Source: Christensenella sp. UBA6345
GTDB lineage: Bacteria > Bacillota > Clostridia > Christensenellales > UBA1242
Length of the DNA: 6,663 nucleotides
Direction of reading: 5' to 3'
Assembly: GCA_002437945.1 (NCBI GenBank)
Contig: DJSB01000006.1
Span: 1-6,663 of the forward strand
Below, in pieces: positions 5,656 through 6,663 of this stretch. Each line of letters begins with the position of its first letter. Positions within the stretch are counted from its first letter, which is position 1. The notes under the pieces were generated by a model, which was not told where the DNA came from, ran no database searches, and saw only the letters and a program-made list of their open reading frames with translations. The translations under genes were made by a program, and so were the position numbers.

Positions 5656-6054
5656 ATGAATAAAGTTATTTTAATTGGTAACCTTACAAAGGATCCAGAA
5701 ATCTCAACAACTACTAATGGTGTTTCTGTATGCCGTTTTGCACTAGCAGTAACTCGTCGTTACACAAATTCTAGTGGCGAACGTGAAGCAGATTTCATTA
5801 ACATTGTAGTATGGCGTGCTTTGGCAGAAAACTGCCATAAGTTCTTAAGAAAAGGTAGTAAAGCGGCTGTTATTGGTTCACTACAAAGTCGTGCTTATGA
5901 TGCTCCAGACGGCAGTAAACGTTATGTTACTGAAGTTGTAGCCGAAGAAGTAGAATTTATTAGTACCAAAAATACCGATAGTGTAGAGTCAAGAAGAGAA
6001 GACGAAAAAGTTACTGAACTTGAACCTATAGATGATAATGACCTACCTTTCTAA
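5656..6054 (+). CDS. ssb: Single-stranded DNA-binding protein
   Basis: SSB coats single-stranded DNA during replication, repair and recombination and recruits partner proteins through its C-terminal tip. The OB-fold domain spans residues 1 to about 104: MNKVILIGNLTKDPE at the start, VCRFALAVTRRY (25-36), DFINIVVWRALAENC (46-60) with W53 as a DNA-stacking aromatic, then GSLQSRAY and TEVVAEEVEF. The tip DDNDLPF (126-132) is the conserved acidic protein-binding motif. The linker between them is only about 20 residues and rich in charge, so at 132 residues the protein is shorter than many Bacillota housekeeping SSBs. The ATG follows GAAGGA (5641-5646) by nine bases. Its place between rpsF and rpsR is the standard operon order and marks it as the housekeeping copy. 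Confidence 0.97.
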   Translation: MNKVILIGNLTKDPEISTTTNGVSVCRFALAVTRRYTNSSGEREADFINIVVWRALAENCHKFLRKGSKAAVIGSLQSRAYDAPDGSKRYVTEVVAEEVEFISTKNTDSVESRREDEKVTELEPIDDNDLPF

Positions 6055-6080
6055 TTAAAAGTTATTAAAGGAGTTAAATT

Positions 6081-6362
6081 ATGAGCGAAGAAAAACAAGA
6101 AAATGTTGTTATGGCTGAAGATAAAGCCGTTGCACCAAAGCGCTTTAAGAAAACTTCTAGAAAAAAAGTTTGCAACTTTTGTGTAGAAAAATCAGAATAT
6201 ATTGATTATAAAGACGTAGCAAAATTACGTAGATATATCACAGAAAAGGGCAAAATTGTTCCTAGAAGACAAACTGGCACTTGTGCTAAACATCAACGTG
6301 AATTGACAACTGCTATTAAACGTGCACGTTTTATGGCATTAATCCCTTACGTTGGCGACTAA
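6081..6362 (+). CDS. rpsR: 30S ribosomal protein S18 (zinc-type)
   Basis: S18 pairs with S6 on the platform of the 30S subunit. The 93 residues include the core signature IDYKDVAKLRRYITEKGKI (41-59), then PRRQTGTCAKHQRELTTAIKRAR (61-83, given here as a range landmark: PRR at 61-63, KRAR at 80-83) and MALIPYV at the end. C31-x2-C34 and C68-x2-H71 are all present, so this is the zinc-binding form; some Bacillota have the cysteine-free form. The N-terminus carries about 20 extra charged residues before PKRFKKTSRKK, longer than the usual S18 of 75-80 residues. The start is nevertheless supported by AAAGGAG (6067-6073) seven bases upstream. It is the last gene of the operon, 26 bases after ssb, followed by a terminator. 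Confidence 0.97.
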   Translation: MSEEKQENVVMAEDKAVAPKRFKKTSRKKVCNFCVEKSEYIDYKDVAKLRRYITEKGKIVPRRQTGTCAKHQRELTTAIKRARFMALIPYVGD

Positions 6363-6373
6363 TATTTGTACAT

Positions 6374-6401
6374 AAAAAATACCCGTTTGGGTATTTTTTT
6401 T
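6374..6401 (+). terminator. Strong intrinsic terminator of rpsF-ssb-rpsR
   Basis: AAAAAATACCC (6374-6384) pairs perfectly with GGGTATTTTTT (6389-6399) around the loop GTTT, and an eight-T run spans 6394-6401. It lies 12 bases after the rpsR stop. The A-run on the left arm means it could also stop transcription from the opposite direction. Confidence 0.95.
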
Positions 6402-6419
6402 ATAAATTGATTATATATA

Positions 6420-6480
6420 TCAGTTCTAAAGCATAGTGTAACGTGGTCGAATCCGCAGGGTAACAGCAAAACGAAGAAAT
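6420..6480 (+). repeat. Repeat module B, first copy
   Basis: This unit begins TCAGTTCTA and contains GTCGAA-CCG-AGGG-AAC-GC. It is a diverged direct copy of 6535-6597. Both contain short self-complementary strings and are richer in G+C than their surroundings. It starts 19 bases beyond the rpsR terminator and holds no gene. The end overlaps the start of module A on the other strand by about five bases. Confidence 0.75.
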
Positions 6481-6534
6481 CCCAAACCGTGCAGCCAATT
6501 TTTAAAATAATATACAACGAATAGCATATACTTG
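6476..6534 (-). repeat. Flanking repeat module A, right (inverted) copy
   Basis: Read on the - strand, this matches bases 1-59 at about 51 of 59 positions, with AAGTATA, CGTTGTATA, GGCTGCACG and TTTGGGATT shared. It makes the window's ger and rpsF regions lie between inverted copies about 6.4 kb apart. It sits between two copies of module B. Confidence 0.85.
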
Positions 6535-6597
6535 TCAGTTCTATAGCGAAACGAAGTGAAGTCGAACCCGTAGGGCAACGGCGAAGACGTTGGAATC
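6535..6597 (+). repeat. Repeat module B, second copy
   Basis: This is a direct repeat of 6420-6480, with TCAGTTCTA, AGC, GTCGAA, CCG-AGGG and AAC-GC conserved and the rest diverged. The A-B alternation (B, A, B, then C) suggests tandem growth of a composite unit. Bases 6595-6618 (TCTTATAACATACAGCCTATATG) also weakly resemble a shortened inverted module A. Confidence 0.7.
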
Positions 6598-6618
6598 TTA
6601 TAACATACAGCCTATATG

Positions 6619-6663
6619 TGTCATTCTGAGCGTAGCGTAAGCGGAGTCGAAATTTGACGTTAG
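6619..6663 (-). repeat. Flanking repeat module C, right (inverted) copy, at the window edge
   Basis: This is the reverse complement of 89-132: TCATTCTGAGCG at 6621-6632 and TCGAAATTTGACGTTAG at the end. Conservation is highest at both ends of the module. It reaches the last base of the window, so it may continue beyond. Confidence 0.85.

Overview
The window looks like a chromosomal segment of a very AT-rich, endospore-forming member of the Bacillota, probably class Clostridia. The evidence is a complete three-gene GerA-type spore germinant receptor operon, strong AAGGAG-type ribosome binding sites, a Bacillota-style rpsF-ssb-rpsR operon, and an S18 protein that keeps the zinc-type CxxC...CxxH residues. 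No species can be named from the sequence alone. All recognisable genes are on the + strand.

Layout: (1) 1-197, an array of diverged intergenic repeats; (2) 198-338, an AT-rich leader with a weak candidate sporulation promoter and a small hairpin touching the gerAA ribosome binding site; (3) 339-4354, gerAA-gerAB-gerAC, tightly packed (gerAA and gerAB overlap by 17 bases; gerAB and gerAC are 31 bases apart); (4) 4355-4493, a spacer holding an 8-base perfect inverted repeat whose right arm covers the next ribosome binding site; (5) 4494-4955, a small lipoprotein of unknown function; (6) 4956-5342, a 387-base gap with an interrupted inverted repeat, an intrinsic terminator, three 12-base tandem repeats, a near-consensus vegetative promoter and an rpsF leader carrying a likely S6:S18 autoregulatory element; (7) 5343-6362, rpsF-ssb-rpsR; (8) 6374-6401, a strong terminator; (9) 6420-6663, a second array of the same repeats in opposite orientation.

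Functionally there are two units. The ger operon should be expressed in the forespore and build a germinant receptor in the inner spore membrane: the A subunit (soluble N-terminal half plus membrane domain), the B subunit (transporter-like germinant-binding protein) and the C subunit (normally a lipoprotein). The C subunit here is unusual: its N-terminal hydrophobic segment has no lipobox cysteine, and a Ser/Gly/Gln-rich linker of about 65 residues lies between its domains. The next gene encodes a real lipoprotein and no terminator is visible between them, so it may be an accessory of the receptor, but that is a guess. The rpsF-ssb-rpsR unit is housekeeping (30S proteins S6 and S18 with single-stranded DNA-binding protein), with its own promoter and feedback leader.

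No wholly new system is evident. The points most worth following are the lipobox-less, linker-containing GerAC next to an orphan lipoprotein, the inverted repeat over that lipoprotein's ribosome binding site, the possible alternative folds of the rpsF leader, and the inverted repeat arrays on both flanks.
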